NCBI RefSeq assembly: GCF_030546935.1
Contig: NZ_JAUOPH010000005.1
Span: forward strand, 124,001 to 188,000
Direction: 5' to 3'
DNA: 64,000 bases
From: Marinobacter sp. 2_MG-2023
GTDB taxonomy: Bacteria > Pseudomonadota > Gammaproteobacteria > Pseudomonadales > Oleiphilaceae
Shown in pieces: positions 1-8,228 of the stretch. The notes beneath the pieces were generated by a model, which was not told where the DNA came from, searched no databases, and was given only the letters and a program-made list of their open reading frames with translations. The number at the start of each line of letters is the position of its first letter. Positions within the stretch are counted from its first letter, which is position 1. A program made the position numbers and the translations under genes.

Positions 1-639
1 ATTGAAAAGATAATGATTCGCCCGATGCTGGGAGAGTCATCCATCTCCGTGGTCATGGTGACTATCGGTATTGCCAGTATTCTGGTGGGGGTGGTGGAGA
101 TGATCTGGGGTGCAGATCCGCAGCTTTTGCCAAGTTTTTTACCTCGAAAACCTGTGTTTATCGGGGAGATGTACCTGGCGCCCAAGATTGCTTACGGCTT
201 CCTCATTGGCGCCGCTCTGCTCATTGTTTATCTGTTGTATTTCCGCTTTTCCCGCGGTGGCGTGGCGTTGCGGGCTACCGCCTCCGATCAGGCGGCCGCT
301 TATTCCATGGGCATTAATGTACGCCGGGTGTTCAACCTGGCCTGGGTGTTTGGCTCGCTCGCGGCGTCGCTTGCGGGTGTCCTGGTGGCAGCAACCGGTG
401 GCCTGAGCCCGCAGTTCGGCGCTATCGGCCTCAGTGTGCTGGTGGTGGTTATTGTCGGCGGGCTCGACAGTATTGTCGGTGCATTGATTGCCGGTGTCTT
501 TATCGGCTGGCTGGAAACGGTGGCGGGCGCGTATCTGGGCGGAGAGTACCGAATGCCGGCTACATTCGCGGTATTGGCCGTCATTCTGGTTTTCCGCCCT
601 TATGGCCTTTTTGGCACCCACGAAATAGAGCGAGTTTAA
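1..639 (+). CDS. Branched-chain amino acid-type ABC transporter permease, LivH family (5' end cut by window edge)
   Basis: This is an inner-membrane permease of a HAAT/Liv importer, here the C-terminal two thirds. The reading frame is open to base 1, and the first in-frame ATG at 13 lies inside a membrane segment, so the true start is upstream of the window. Several hydrophobic helices are visible. The loop around ALRATASDQAAAYSMGI is the EAA-like contact site for the ATPase seen in LivH proteins. The end PYGLFG followed by a short charged tail is also typical. The gene is followed after one base by a LivM-type permease, then a binding protein and a LivF-type ATPase. The partner LivG ATPase is not in the window and is probably encoded just upstream. 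The substrate cannot be read from the sequence; the linked acyl-CoA ligase suggests a carboxylic acid rather than an amino acid. Confidence 0.9.
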   Translation: MEKIMIRPMLGESSISVVMVTIGIASILVGVVEMIWGADPQLLPSFLPRKPVFIGEMYLAPKIAYGFLIGAALLIVYLLYFRFSRGGVALRATASDQAAAYSMGINVRRVFNLAWVFGSLAASLAGVLVAATGGLSPQFGAIGLSVLVVVIVGGLDSIVGALIAGVFIGWLETVAGAYLGGEYRMPATFAVLAVILVFRPYGLFGTHEIERV

Positions 640-640
640 G

Positions 641-1684
641 ATGCGCATCGGTGACGCCAAACAAAGCTATGAGGCCGACGAGGCCATCCTGACCAGTAGC
701 ACACAGAAAATCTGGTTTGCACTTTTCCTCTTTGCTCTGCTGTTGTTCCCGTTTGTGGCCGACGCTTACCTGCTGTATCTGGGGTGCCTGGTTGGCATTG
801 CGGTTATCAGCACCACGGGGCTGAATATTCTCACCGGTTTTACCGGGCTGATCTCTCTCGGGCAGGCCGGATTCATGGGGGTGGGTGGTTACACAGTGGC
901 CTGGTTATCCGCGAACACGGGGTTACCCTTTCCGGTCACGCTGTTATTAGCCGGGCTGCTTGCGGCGGCGGTCGGTATTCTTGTCGGGCTTCCATCCCTC
1001 AGGGTAAAAGGTCTGTATCTGGCGATTGCTACTTTGGCTGCCAGTGTATTCCTGCACTTTATTTTTGCCGAGTGGGAGTCTGTGACCGGGGGTATGGGAG
1101 GCTTGAGCCTTGAGCCAGCGCACCTGTTCGGACTGACGTTTCAGAGTGATTTCGGGATGTACTTCATCATTGTGCCACTGGCCGTACTGATGGTGCTTGC
1201 CGCCAAAAATGTGTTCCGTACCCGTATCGGTCGGGCGTTTATCGCCATCCGGGACAGAGATATTTCGGCCGAAATTCTTGGCATTAATCTACTGCATTAC
1301 AAGCTCATGTCCTTTGCTCTCAGTTCGTTTTATGCGGGGGTTGCCGGTGGCCTGTTTGCTTATTTTTTCCGGGTTGTCACTCCCGAAAGCTTTCCGCTGT
1401 CCATGTCCATTTTCTATCTGGCCGCGGTTATTGTGGGCGGCATGGGCAACCTGCTGGGCGGCATCCTCGGAGCAGCGTTCATGACGCTGATTCCGGAGGC
1501 GCTAAAGCTCCTTACCGCAGCGCTGACTCCGTTTTATCCGAACGCTCCGATATTCATGTCGCCGATGCTTGAGATCATCTTCGGTGCCTTGATCGTCGGT
1601 TTCCTTATTTTTGAACCGCATGGGCTGGCGGAGATCTGGCACCGCATACGGCGCTTTTTCAGTTTATGGCCCTTCAAGAACTAG
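641..1684 (+). CDS. Branched-chain amino acid-type ABC transporter permease, LivM family
   Basis: This is the second inner-membrane permease of the Liv-type importer, 347 aa. It has about nine hydrophobic segments starting near residue 25. The family motif GLNILTGFTGLISLGQAGFMGVG is present around residues 65-90 (only partly quoted: GFTGLISLGQAGF). The EAA-like loop reads RTRIGRAFIAIRDRDISAEILGI in outline, with RAFIAIRDRD as its core. The ATG at 641 lies one base after the livH stop, so the two are translationally coupled. The C-terminus is FEPHGLAEIWHRIRRFF, ending in a basic tail. It works with the upstream LivH homologue, the binding protein and the LivF homologue downstream. Confidence 0.92.
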   Translation: MRIGDAKQSYEADEAILTSSTQKIWFALFLFALLLFPFVADAYLLYLGCLVGIAVISTTGLNILTGFTGLISLGQAGFMGVGGYTVAWLSANTGLPFPVTLLLAGLLAAAVGILVGLPSLRVKGLYLAIATLAASVFLHFIFAEWESVTGGMGGLSLEPAHLFGLTFQSDFGMYFIIVPLAVLMVLAAKNVFRTRIGRAFIAIRDRDISAEILGINLLHYKLMSFALSSFYAGVAGGLFAYFFRVVTPESFPLSMSIFYLAAVIVGGMGNLLGGILGAAFMTLIPEALKLLTAALTPFYPNAPIFMSPMLEIIFGALIVGFLIFEPHGLAEIWHRIRRFFSLWPFKN

Positions 1685-1720
1685 TGGATTTAACAACAAG
1701 AAGCCGCAAGGAGAATAAAC

Positions 1721-2929
1721 ATGTTCAAAAGCATCCTCAGCAAAGGCCGCAAGCTCGCAGGTATCGGCAGTATTGCCGCTGCTCTGGTGGCCGCGGCACC
1801 CGCGGTGGCGCAGGATAAGGAGCCCATTGTATTCGGTGGCTCTATCCCGCTGTCTGGTGTGTTCGCCTTTGCCGGCGTACACCTCCATGCCGGCCTGACC
1901 GACTATACGACCTGGATCAACAGCCAGGGCGGCATCAACGGGCACCCGGTCAAGTACGTAATGGAGGACACCGGCTATGAAGTGGACCGTTCCGTGGCCG
2001 CCTTCAAGAAAATTACTGGCAGCAACACGGTTCCGGTCTATTACGGTGACAGCACCGGGTTCATGAAAACCATTGCGTCAGAACTGAACAGCAGGGGCTC
2101 CACACTCATGAGTGGAGCTTCTTTCGCGACTGCACTGACAGATAATGAGCAGTACCCGAATCAGTTCGTTCCCGGGCCAAACTACACCCAGATGTTCGGA
2201 ATTATTCTTGAATACATTGCGACCCAGGGAAAAGACGGTGAGAAGCCGACGGTTGCCTTTGTATACAGCGATACGGAGTTTGGTAAGGACCCCATTGAAA
2301 ACGGGAAGGCCAAAGCTGCCGAGATGGGCATCGAAGTTGTCGAGGAAATTGTTACCAAGCCCGGCAGCGTGGACGTATCTGCCGAGGTTTTGAAAATGCG
2401 CCGGGCGCGCCCGGACTTCGTCGTATTCCACGGCTATGTGCTGTCGCCCATCAACGAGTTCATGGTGCAGATGCGTCAGATGGGGCTGGATACCCAGTTC
2501 ATGGGTACGTTCTGGTCTTCTGACAAGCTCATCATCAACAAAATGGGTGAGGATGCCGATGGCTACATGGGCGTTATGCCATACAACTACTATGACAGTG
2601 CTGAAGGCGGACCGATGCTCGACGCACTGCGAGCCACCGCAGAGAAGAGCGACCCGGATGCCGGCTATCGCCCGACCGGTTATATGCAGGGCTGGTTTAA
2701 CGCCATGGTCTGGACGGAAGTCATCAAGCGCACCATGGATGCGGGTAAAGAGCTGACTGCAGAGAATATGGCCGAGTCCCTTGCTTCGATTAAAAACTGG
2801 GATACCGGCGGCATAATCGGCATTCCGGTTACTGCGCACGACATGTCTTTCCCGGTTGGTCGTATTTGGCGCGTGAATGCGAAAGAAGGCCGCTACGAGC
2901 CCGTATCTGACTGGATTCACCTCGACTGA
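1721..2929 (+). CDS. Periplasmic substrate-binding protein of Liv-type ABC importer
   Basis: This 402 aa protein belongs to the LivK/Peripla_BP_6 family of periplasmic binding proteins. A signal peptide covers residues 1 to about 30, with cleavage after AVA before QDKEPI. The mature start PIVFGGSIPLSGVFAFAG is the usual first beta strand and ligand loop. The start ATG has a clear AAGGAG ribosome site at 1708-1713, seven bases upstream. It lies between the permeases and the LivF-type ATPase in one operon. Its ligand is not evident. Homologues placed next to an acyl-CoA ligase and a LivF with a basic tail are common in Proteobacteria, and their substrates are largely unassigned (from memory). 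Confidence 0.92.
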   Translation: MFKSILSKGRKLAGIGSIAAALVAAAPAVAQDKEPIVFGGSIPLSGVFAFAGVHLHAGLTDYTTWINSQGGINGHPVKYVMEDTGYEVDRSVAAFKKITGSNTVPVYYGDSTGFMKTIASELNSRGSTLMSGASFATALTDNEQYPNQFVPGPNYTQMFGIILEYIATQGKDGEKPTVAFVYSDTEFGKDPIENGKAKAAEMGIEVVEEIVTKPGSVDVSAEVLKMRRARPDFVVFHGYVLSPINEFMVQMRQMGLDTQFMGTFWSSDKLIINKMGEDADGYMGVMPYNYYDSAEGGPMLDALRATAEKSDPDAGYRPTGYMQGWFNAMVWTEVIKRTMDAGKELTAENMAESLASIKNWDTGGIIGIPVTAHDMSFPVGRIWRVNAKEGRYEPVSDWIHLD

Positions 2930-2937
2930 GACACTCT

Positions 2938-3747
2938 ATGGAAGCCTTGCTGGAAATCGATAACATAGAAGTGGTTTACAACAAGGCGGTGCAGGTCCTT
3001 CGGGGCCTGTCACTGCGTGTCCCCCGTGGCGCCATCGTTGCGCTGCTGGGCTCCAATGGCGCTGGCAAGTCCACCACACTGAAAAGTGTGTCCGGGTTGC
3101 TGGCTCTTGAAGATGGTGAAGTGACCGCCGGAGAGATTCGCTTCAAGGGCGAACCCTTAAAGGGGCGGGCGCCGGAAAAACTGGTTCGCGATGGCCTGTT
3201 TCATGTAATGGAAGGGCGCCGGGTTTTTGAGGATCTTACTGTCGAGGAAAACCTAATCGCGGCAACCTACGCTCTCAGTGGCCGTAAAACGTCGCTGGAC
3301 GATGCCTATGAGCTGGTATACGACTATTTTCCCCGTCTCAGAGAGCGTCGCAAACAGCTTGCAGGTTACTTGTCGGGCGGTGAGCAACAGATGCTGGCAC
3401 TTGGCCGGGCGCTGATTGCTCAGCCAGAACTGATCATGCTGGATGAGCCCTCACTGGGGCTTGCGCCGCAGTTAGTTGAAGAGATATTTACGATTATTGC
3501 GCGTATTAATCGGGAGCAGGGCACTGCAATATTGTTGGTCGAGCAGAATGCTGCTGTGTCTCTGGCCATTGCTTCTTATGGTTACATCATGGAAAACGGA
3601 AAAATCGTGATTGATGGCCCTGCGGATAAGCTGTCATCTAACGAGGATGTACAGGAATTCTATCTCGGTGTCGGTGGCAAAGAAGGCGAAGCCCGCAGTT
3701 ACCGGGATATCAAACACTACAAGCGCCGTAAGCGGTGGCTGTCATGA
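2938..3747 (+). CDS. ABC transporter ATP-binding protein, LivF family with basic C-terminal tail
   Basis: This is the cytoplasmic ATPase of the Liv-type importer, 269 aa. Walker A is GSNGAGKS (residues 38-45), the signature is LSGGE (145-149) and Walker B is LIMLDE (165-170). LivF proteins usually end about 235 aa, just after a YLG motif. Here YLGVGG is followed by about 25 extra residues with a strongly basic end (HYKRRKRW). Such tails occur in LivF homologues linked to acyl-CoA ligases (from memory); their role is unknown to me. The gene overlaps the ligase start by four bases (ATGA). Confidence 0.93.
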   Translation: MEALLEIDNIEVVYNKAVQVLRGLSLRVPRGAIVALLGSNGAGKSTTLKSVSGLLALEDGEVTAGEIRFKGEPLKGRAPEKLVRDGLFHVMEGRRVFEDLTVEENLIAATYALSGRKTSLDDAYELVYDYFPRLRERRKQLAGYLSGGEQQMLALGRALIAQPELIMLDEPSLGLAPQLVEEIFTIIARINREQGTAILLVEQNAAVSLAIASYGYIMENGKIVIDGPADKLSSNEDVQEFYLGVGGKEGEARSYRDIKHYKRRKRWLS

Positions 3748-5546
3748 CAACACCGCAGATTCGTGATCTTACACTTGTACAAATGCTCCGGGCGCACGCA
3801 AAAGAGCGGCCGGACATGTTGGCGCTTCGCCAGAAAGACTTTGGTATCTGGCAAGCCTACTCCTGGCAGGACTATTATCTGCGTGCCCGCCACTTTGGTT
3901 TGGGCCTGCGAGCGCTTGGTCTTTCGGAAGGCGGCCATGTTGCCATTCTTTCGGAAAACCGGGTGGAATGGGTTATCGCCCAGATGGGCATTGGCCTGGT
4001 AAAGGGTATCTGCGTGGGGGTTTATCCTACGAGCCCCTGGAATGAAGTGGCCTACGTGCTTGAGCACAGCGATGCAGAAATGGTGGTGTGCGAAGATCAG
4101 GAACAAACCGACAAGGTTCTGGAAGCCTGGCCGCAGTTGCCGCAACTGAAGCACAATATCGTTATTGATCCGAAAGGATTGCGTTCTTATCCGGAGCCGC
4201 CCTCGTCGTTCGAAGAAATTGAAAAGATGGGGCAGGAATTCGAGAAAAACCATCCCGGGCTGATTGACGAATTGCTCGATAGTCAGCAGATGGACGATAT
4301 TGCCCTGATGATTTACACCTCGGGCTCTACCGGCCGACCCAAAGGTGCGATGATCAGCTGGGGCAACCTGCATGCTGGTGCGCCCGGGCTTGTAGAACTC
4401 CTGGGGGTTGATCAGCACAGCACCAGCCTGTCCTATCTGCCGTTATGCCATGTGGCAGAGCAGGCACTGACCAATATTGCGCCTGTCTATGTGGGCAGTG
4501 CAGTAAGCTTTGGCGAAAGCCTGCGCACAATCCAGGAAGACCTTCGCGAAATTGCACCTACGTTCTTTCTGGGCGTTCCGCGGATCTGGGAAAAGCTCCA
4601 TTCCTCAATCTACATAAAAATGCAGGAGACCGGGCGTTTTCGGCAGATGCTTTTCGATCGTGCCATGAAAGCCTGTGAGCCTATGGCGACCAAGCCCAAA
4701 GCAAAGTGGAGCCTTGGTGAGCGGATGACCTACAGCCTTTACTACTGGCTTGTATTCCGCGCTTTGCGGAATTTTATCGGTCTGCGCCGTTGCAGCATCG
4801 CGCTGACCGGGGCGGCGCCTATATCGCCGGGGATTCTCAAATTTTTCCGCACCCTGGGCGTGCCTCTTGTAGAGGTTTTTGGTCAGACCGAAAGCACGGG
4901 TGTGGCGACCGCCCAGCGCCCGGACAATGTTTGCCTCGGAACCGTGGGAACTGCTCTTGCAGGGCTCGAGGTGGCGCTGGGGGAAATGAACGAAATCATC
5001 ATGCGAGGCGGCATGGTGTTCAAAGGCTATTACAAGAATGATGAGGCAACAGAAACGACCCTCAAGGACGGCTGGCTGCACACTGGCGATGTAGGCGAAT
5101 GGCAAGAGGGGCAGCTGAGAATCGTAGACCGGCTCAAAGACATCATGATTACTGCCGGAGGCAAGAACCTGTCACCCACGGAGATTGAAAACACGATCAA
5201 GGCCAGCCCTTACATCAAGGAGTGCATTGTTATTGGTGAGGCCCGGAAGTATGTCTCGGCATTGATTCAGGTGGATTTTGAAACTGCTGCCAAATGGGCG
5301 GAGCAGGAACGCATTGCTTACACCACGTTCCGCAGTCTGACCGAGAATGAAAAAGTGAACGATCTGATCCAGGCTGAGGTGACCAAAGGTAATGAGAGCC
5401 TGCCACAAGTGGCACAGATCAAGCGTTTTCATTTGTTGAGCAAAGAGCTGGATCACGATGATGATGAGGTGACGGCTACGATGAAAGTGCGTCGAAGCAA
5501 AATCTATGAGAAATATGAGGATGTGATCGAAACGCTGTATAGCTGA
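3744..5546 (+). CDS. AMP-binding acyl-CoA synthetase (long-chain fatty acid--CoA ligase type)
   Basis: This 600 aa enzyme of the ANL superfamily should activate a carboxylic acid to its CoA thioester through an acyl-adenylate. The P-loop-like motif YTSGSTGRPKG is at residues 191-201, FGQTEST at 379-385, WLHTGDVG at 444-451 and DRLKDIMITAGGKNLSP around 462-478. I chose ATG 3744 because it makes a four-base ATGA overlap with the preceding ATPase gene; an in-frame GTG at 3735 is the alternative. It resembles FadD15-type ligases. As the last gene of a Liv transporter operon it probably traps the imported acid as a CoA ester. The substrate (fatty, aromatic or isoprenoid acid) is not resolved. Confidence 0.92.
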   Translation: MTTPQIRDLTLVQMLRAHAKERPDMLALRQKDFGIWQAYSWQDYYLRARHFGLGLRALGLSEGGHVAILSENRVEWVIAQMGIGLVKGICVGVYPTSPWNEVAYVLEHSDAEMVVCEDQEQTDKVLEAWPQLPQLKHNIVIDPKGLRSYPEPPSSFEEIEKMGQEFEKNHPGLIDELLDSQQMDDIALMIYTSGSTGRPKGAMISWGNLHAGAPGLVELLGVDQHSTSLSYLPLCHVAEQALTNIAPVYVGSAVSFGESLRTIQEDLREIAPTFFLGVPRIWEKLHSSIYIKMQETGRFRQMLFDRAMKACEPMATKPKAKWSLGERMTYSLYYWLVFRALRNFIGLRRCSIALTGAAPISPGILKFFRTLGVPLVEVFGQTESTGVATAQRPDNVCLGTVGTALAGLEVALGEMNEIIMRGGMVFKGYYKNDEATETTLKDGWLHTGDVGEWQEGQLRIVDRLKDIMITAGGKNLSPTEIENTIKASPYIKECIVIGEARKYVSALIQVDFETAAKWAEQERIAYTTFRSLTENEKVNDLIQAEVTKGNESLPQVAQIKRFHLLSKELDHDDDEVTATMKVRRSKIYEKYEDVIETLYS

Positions 5547-5702
5547 CAAGCGTCGCGCCGGTGCTCAACAGTAAAGTGATACGATAAATATCAAATCTGA
5601 TAGGTTACGAACGATCTGGATCAAGTCGATTTGATAGAAGCTATGGTTTGCCGGGCTGATTTTGATTGATAATGTCAGCCCCAAACTTTTGAGCCAGCTA
5701 TC

Positions 5703-7211
5703 ATGACTGAAAATCACAGCTCCGAAAAACTACCCGCCCGATGGGGCCATCGGCGTTGCTTTGCCCGGCATGGCATCGCCAGAACATTGATTTTGACCCT
5801 GTCTGCTCTCTTCAGCATCGGATTCAGCGCTTTTGCCAGCGCCGCCGAGTCCGGTGCTGCGAACCTGACGCACCATCCGGTGGGTTACCTTGCGGTTATT
5901 ATCTTTGTTATTGCCTATGCATTTGTGATGCTTGAGGAAAAGCTTCATCTGCGCAAATCCAAGCCAGTGCTGCTTGCGGCTGGCCTGATCTGGTTCCTGG
6001 TCGCTGGTGTGGCGGCCATGAATGGCGATACCGAAAGCGCCAACGAAGCTTTGAAACACAACCTTCTGGAATACTCTGAACTCTTGCTGTTCCTGCTGGT
6101 GGCGATGACCTACATAAACGCCATGGAAGAGCGTCAGCTTTTTGATGCGCTTCGCGGCTGGCTGGTGAGCAAAGGGTTCAGCTATCTCAGCCTGTTCTGG
6201 ATTACCGGCATACTGGCATTCTTCATCTCGCCCATCGCCGACAACCTCACCACAGCTCTGTTAATGTGTGCCGTGCTGATGAAAGTCGGTGAAGACAGCC
6301 CGCGCTTTATAGGTCTCGGCTGCATCAATATCGTAATAGCGGCAAATGCCGGTGGTGCTTTTTCTCCGTTTGGCGATATCACAACCCTGATGGTCTGGCA
6401 GAAGGGCGTAGTTGAGTTCACAGAGTTCTTCAGGCTGTTTATTCCTTCTGCGGTCAATTTCCTGGTGCCAGCCGTCATCATGAGTTTTGCCGTTCCAAGT
6501 GAGCCGCCGAAGGATGCATCGGATCCGGTGATCATGAAGCGCGGTGCCCGCCGCACGGTCGGGCTGTTTCTGCTTACCATCACAACCGCTGTGTTGGGTC
6601 ACAACTTTCTGCATCTGCCGGCGGTTGTGGGCATGATGATGGGCCTCGCTTACCTGCAGTTCCTGAGCTATTACCTGCAGCTAAGCTTTAAACGCGGTGT
6701 TGCCCGTGAGCGGGTCTGGGCTGAAAACCACAAGAATACCCGCCTGCTTGAACGGCTCGACAAAGCCGTGCCCTTCGATATTTTCAACCCTATGGCCCGT
6801 ACAGAGTGGGATACGCTGCTGTTTTTCTACGGTGTTGTGCTGTGTGTGGGCGGGCTTGGCTACATAGGCTATTTGTCTGAGGTGTCCCAGATCTTGTATC
6901 ACGACTGGAACGCCACCGGCGCCAACATTGCGGTAGGTGTTATGTCAGCGATTGTTGATAACATTCCGGTGATGTTCGCCGTACTCTCGATGGAGCCAGA
7001 CATGTCCCACGGCCAGTGGTTGCTGGTTACACTCACTGCGGGTGTTGGTGGCTCCATGCTGTCAATTGGCTCAGCGGCCGGAGTTGCCCTGATGGGCCAG
7101 GCTCGTGGTTACTACACCATCATGTCTCACCTGCGCTGGACTCCGGTAATCATGCTTGGTTACGCAGCTTCCATCGCAACACACATGTGGATCAACGCGA
7201 GCTTGTTCTGA
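5703..7211 (+). CDS. nhaD: Na+/H+ antiporter, NhaD family
   Basis: This 502 aa inner-membrane protein exchanges Na+ (or Li+) for H+ in salt and alkali tolerance, a common trait of marine bacteria. It has a charged, signal-like N-terminus (residues 1-48) and about a dozen hydrophobic helices. Motifs recognised for NhaD/IT-superfamily antiporters are SPIADNLTTALLM, NAGGAFSPFGDITTLMVW and SAIVDNIPVMFAVL, each with a membrane-embedded acidic residue, and GGSMLSIGSAAGVALMG near the end. It stands alone: 156 bp from the acyl-CoA ligase and convergent with the flavin reductase. A TGATAC half-site at 5577-5582 lies upstream but lacks the second half of the Paa operators. Confidence 0.93.
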   Translation: MTENHSSEKLPARWGHRRCFARHGIARTLILTLSALFSIGFSAFASAAESGAANLTHHPVGYLAVIIFVIAYAFVMLEEKLHLRKSKPVLLAAGLIWFLVAGVAAMNGDTESANEALKHNLLEYSELLLFLLVAMTYINAMEERQLFDALRGWLVSKGFSYLSLFWITGILAFFISPIADNLTTALLMCAVLMKVGEDSPRFIGLGCINIVIAANAGGAFSPFGDITTLMVWQKGVVEFTEFFRLFIPSAVNFLVPAVIMSFAVPSEPPKDASDPVIMKRGARRTVGLFLLTITTAVLGHNFLHLPAVVGMMMGLAYLQFLSYYLQLSFKRGVARERVWAENHKNTRLLERLDKAVPFDIFNPMARTEWDTLLFFYGVVLCVGGLGYIGYLSEVSQILYHDWNATGANIAVGVMSAIVDNIPVMFAVLSMEPDMSHGQWLLVTLTAGVGGSMLSIGSAAGVALMGQARGYYTIMSHLRWTPVIMLGYAASIATHMWINASLF

Positions 7212-7221
7212 CCCTCTTTTC

Positions 7222-7244
7222 ACGGAGCCCCTTCTGGGCTCCGT
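7222..7244. terminator. Hairpin between convergent genes
   Basis: A perfect 9-bp stem (ACGGAGCCC / GGGCTCCGT) with a five-base loop sits 11 bases after the nhaD stop. No run of T follows on either strand, so it may be a weak or Rho-assisted terminator. Confidence 0.4.
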
Positions 7245-7273
7245 CGTTCATAGCGCTTTGCCGTGCCTGATTT

Positions 7274-7837
7274 TCACCGCATGGTTTTAAGGGCGGCAGC
7301 CCACTTTTCCATTTCTTCCAGCATCGCCGTGGCTGATGGATCTATCAGGTCGTTGGAATGGAACACCTTGTTGTCGTCCAGCTGATTCCACGCCATAGGT
7401 ACCATGACGCCTTCGACCATTGGCATCATCTTCAGAGTCGTCACCAGTTGACGGGCCAGCGTTGCAGCACGCACACCGCCAGCTGCGCCGCCATAGCTTA
7501 CAAACCCGCACGGCTTGTAGTTCCACTCGGTGTAAACGAAATTCAGAGCGTTGACAAAGGCCGGGGGCGGGCAGTAGTTGTACTCGGGCATCACGAACAC
7601 ATAAGCATCGGCGGCGTTTACGCTTTCTGACCAGTTTTTGGTGTGCGCATGCTCGTAAATGCCTGAGCGTGGATGATTGGCTTCGTTGTATACCGGCAGG
7701 TCGAAATCGGCCAGATCTACCAGTTCGCAGTCAAAACCGGAGTTGCTTGCTGCAAACTCGCTGAACCAGGTCGCTATGGACGGGCCGATGCGCCCGGGCC
7801 GAGTACTGCAGATTACGATATTCAGTTTGAGTGCCAT
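7274..7837 (-). CDS. NADPH-dependent FMN reductase family protein
   Basis: This is a 187 aa cytosolic flavodoxin-like oxidoreductase. The FMN phosphate loop is STRPGRIGPSIATW near the N-terminus. MPEYNYCPPPAFVNALN and SYGGAAGGVRA are the second and third flavin-contact segments of the NAD(P)H-dependent FMN reductase family (relatives of chromate and azo reductases). I prefer the ATG at 7837 because an AGGG sequence lies eight bases before it; the ATG at 7843 would leave only two bases. It is a single-gene unit convergent with nhaD. The physiological substrate (quinone, free flavin or other) is not evident. Confidence 0.85.
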   Translation of the reverse strand: MALKLNIVICSTRPGRIGPSIATWFSEFAASNSGFDCELVDLADFDLPVYNEANHPRSGIYEHAHTKNWSESVNAADAYVFVMPEYNYCPPPAFVNALNFVYTEWNYKPCGFVSYGGAAGGVRAATLARQLVTTLKMMPMVEGVMVPMAWNQLDDNKVFHSNDLIDPSATAMLEEMEKWAAALKTMR

Positions 7838-8228
7838 AAACATTGCCCTGAATGGATGTAAATATCAGCTTGAATCCGAGTTTTTACCCTAAGCCGAATC
7901 TAGATGCCCCAGCGTGGGAGATCAAGCGAAGCATTTTGAGAGAGATGGACAGTGAATCCGATCAAGTGCTCAGCCAGGTTTATAATGTCAAAAGAACCTG
8001 ATCAAAAGCTTCAAAACATACCTTTTCACGAATCCGTCAGTCCCCTTTTGTCTGCTCTGAACGCCCTGTGACACAACGCCTTAAAGGAATTGCACAGAGG
8101 TTCTGTATTTCTGGCTAACGTTTATTCTCGCTTTGCCTGGTGCCCGGGAATAGTGTTTTCCGCGTGCGCCGAACCTTTTTCCCGGGAACGCGCCTGCAAA
8201 AACAAACAATAAGCAAGCAGGTAATACC
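7838..8228. other. Divergent intergenic region
   Basis: This stretch of about 390 bp lies between the flavin reductase and the beta-helix lipoprotein and contains no convincing ORF. CCCGGGAA occurs at 8143-8150 and again within the perfect palindrome TTCCCGGGAA at 8179-8188, 36 bases apart, 40-90 bases before the lipoprotein start. They could be operator sites. I see no strong sigma-70 promoter. Confidence 0.4.

Noticed and set aside
5577..5582. TGATAC before nhaD as a PaaX operator
   Set aside because: No GTATCA half-site at the 27-base spacing, and nhaD has no link to phenylacetate.
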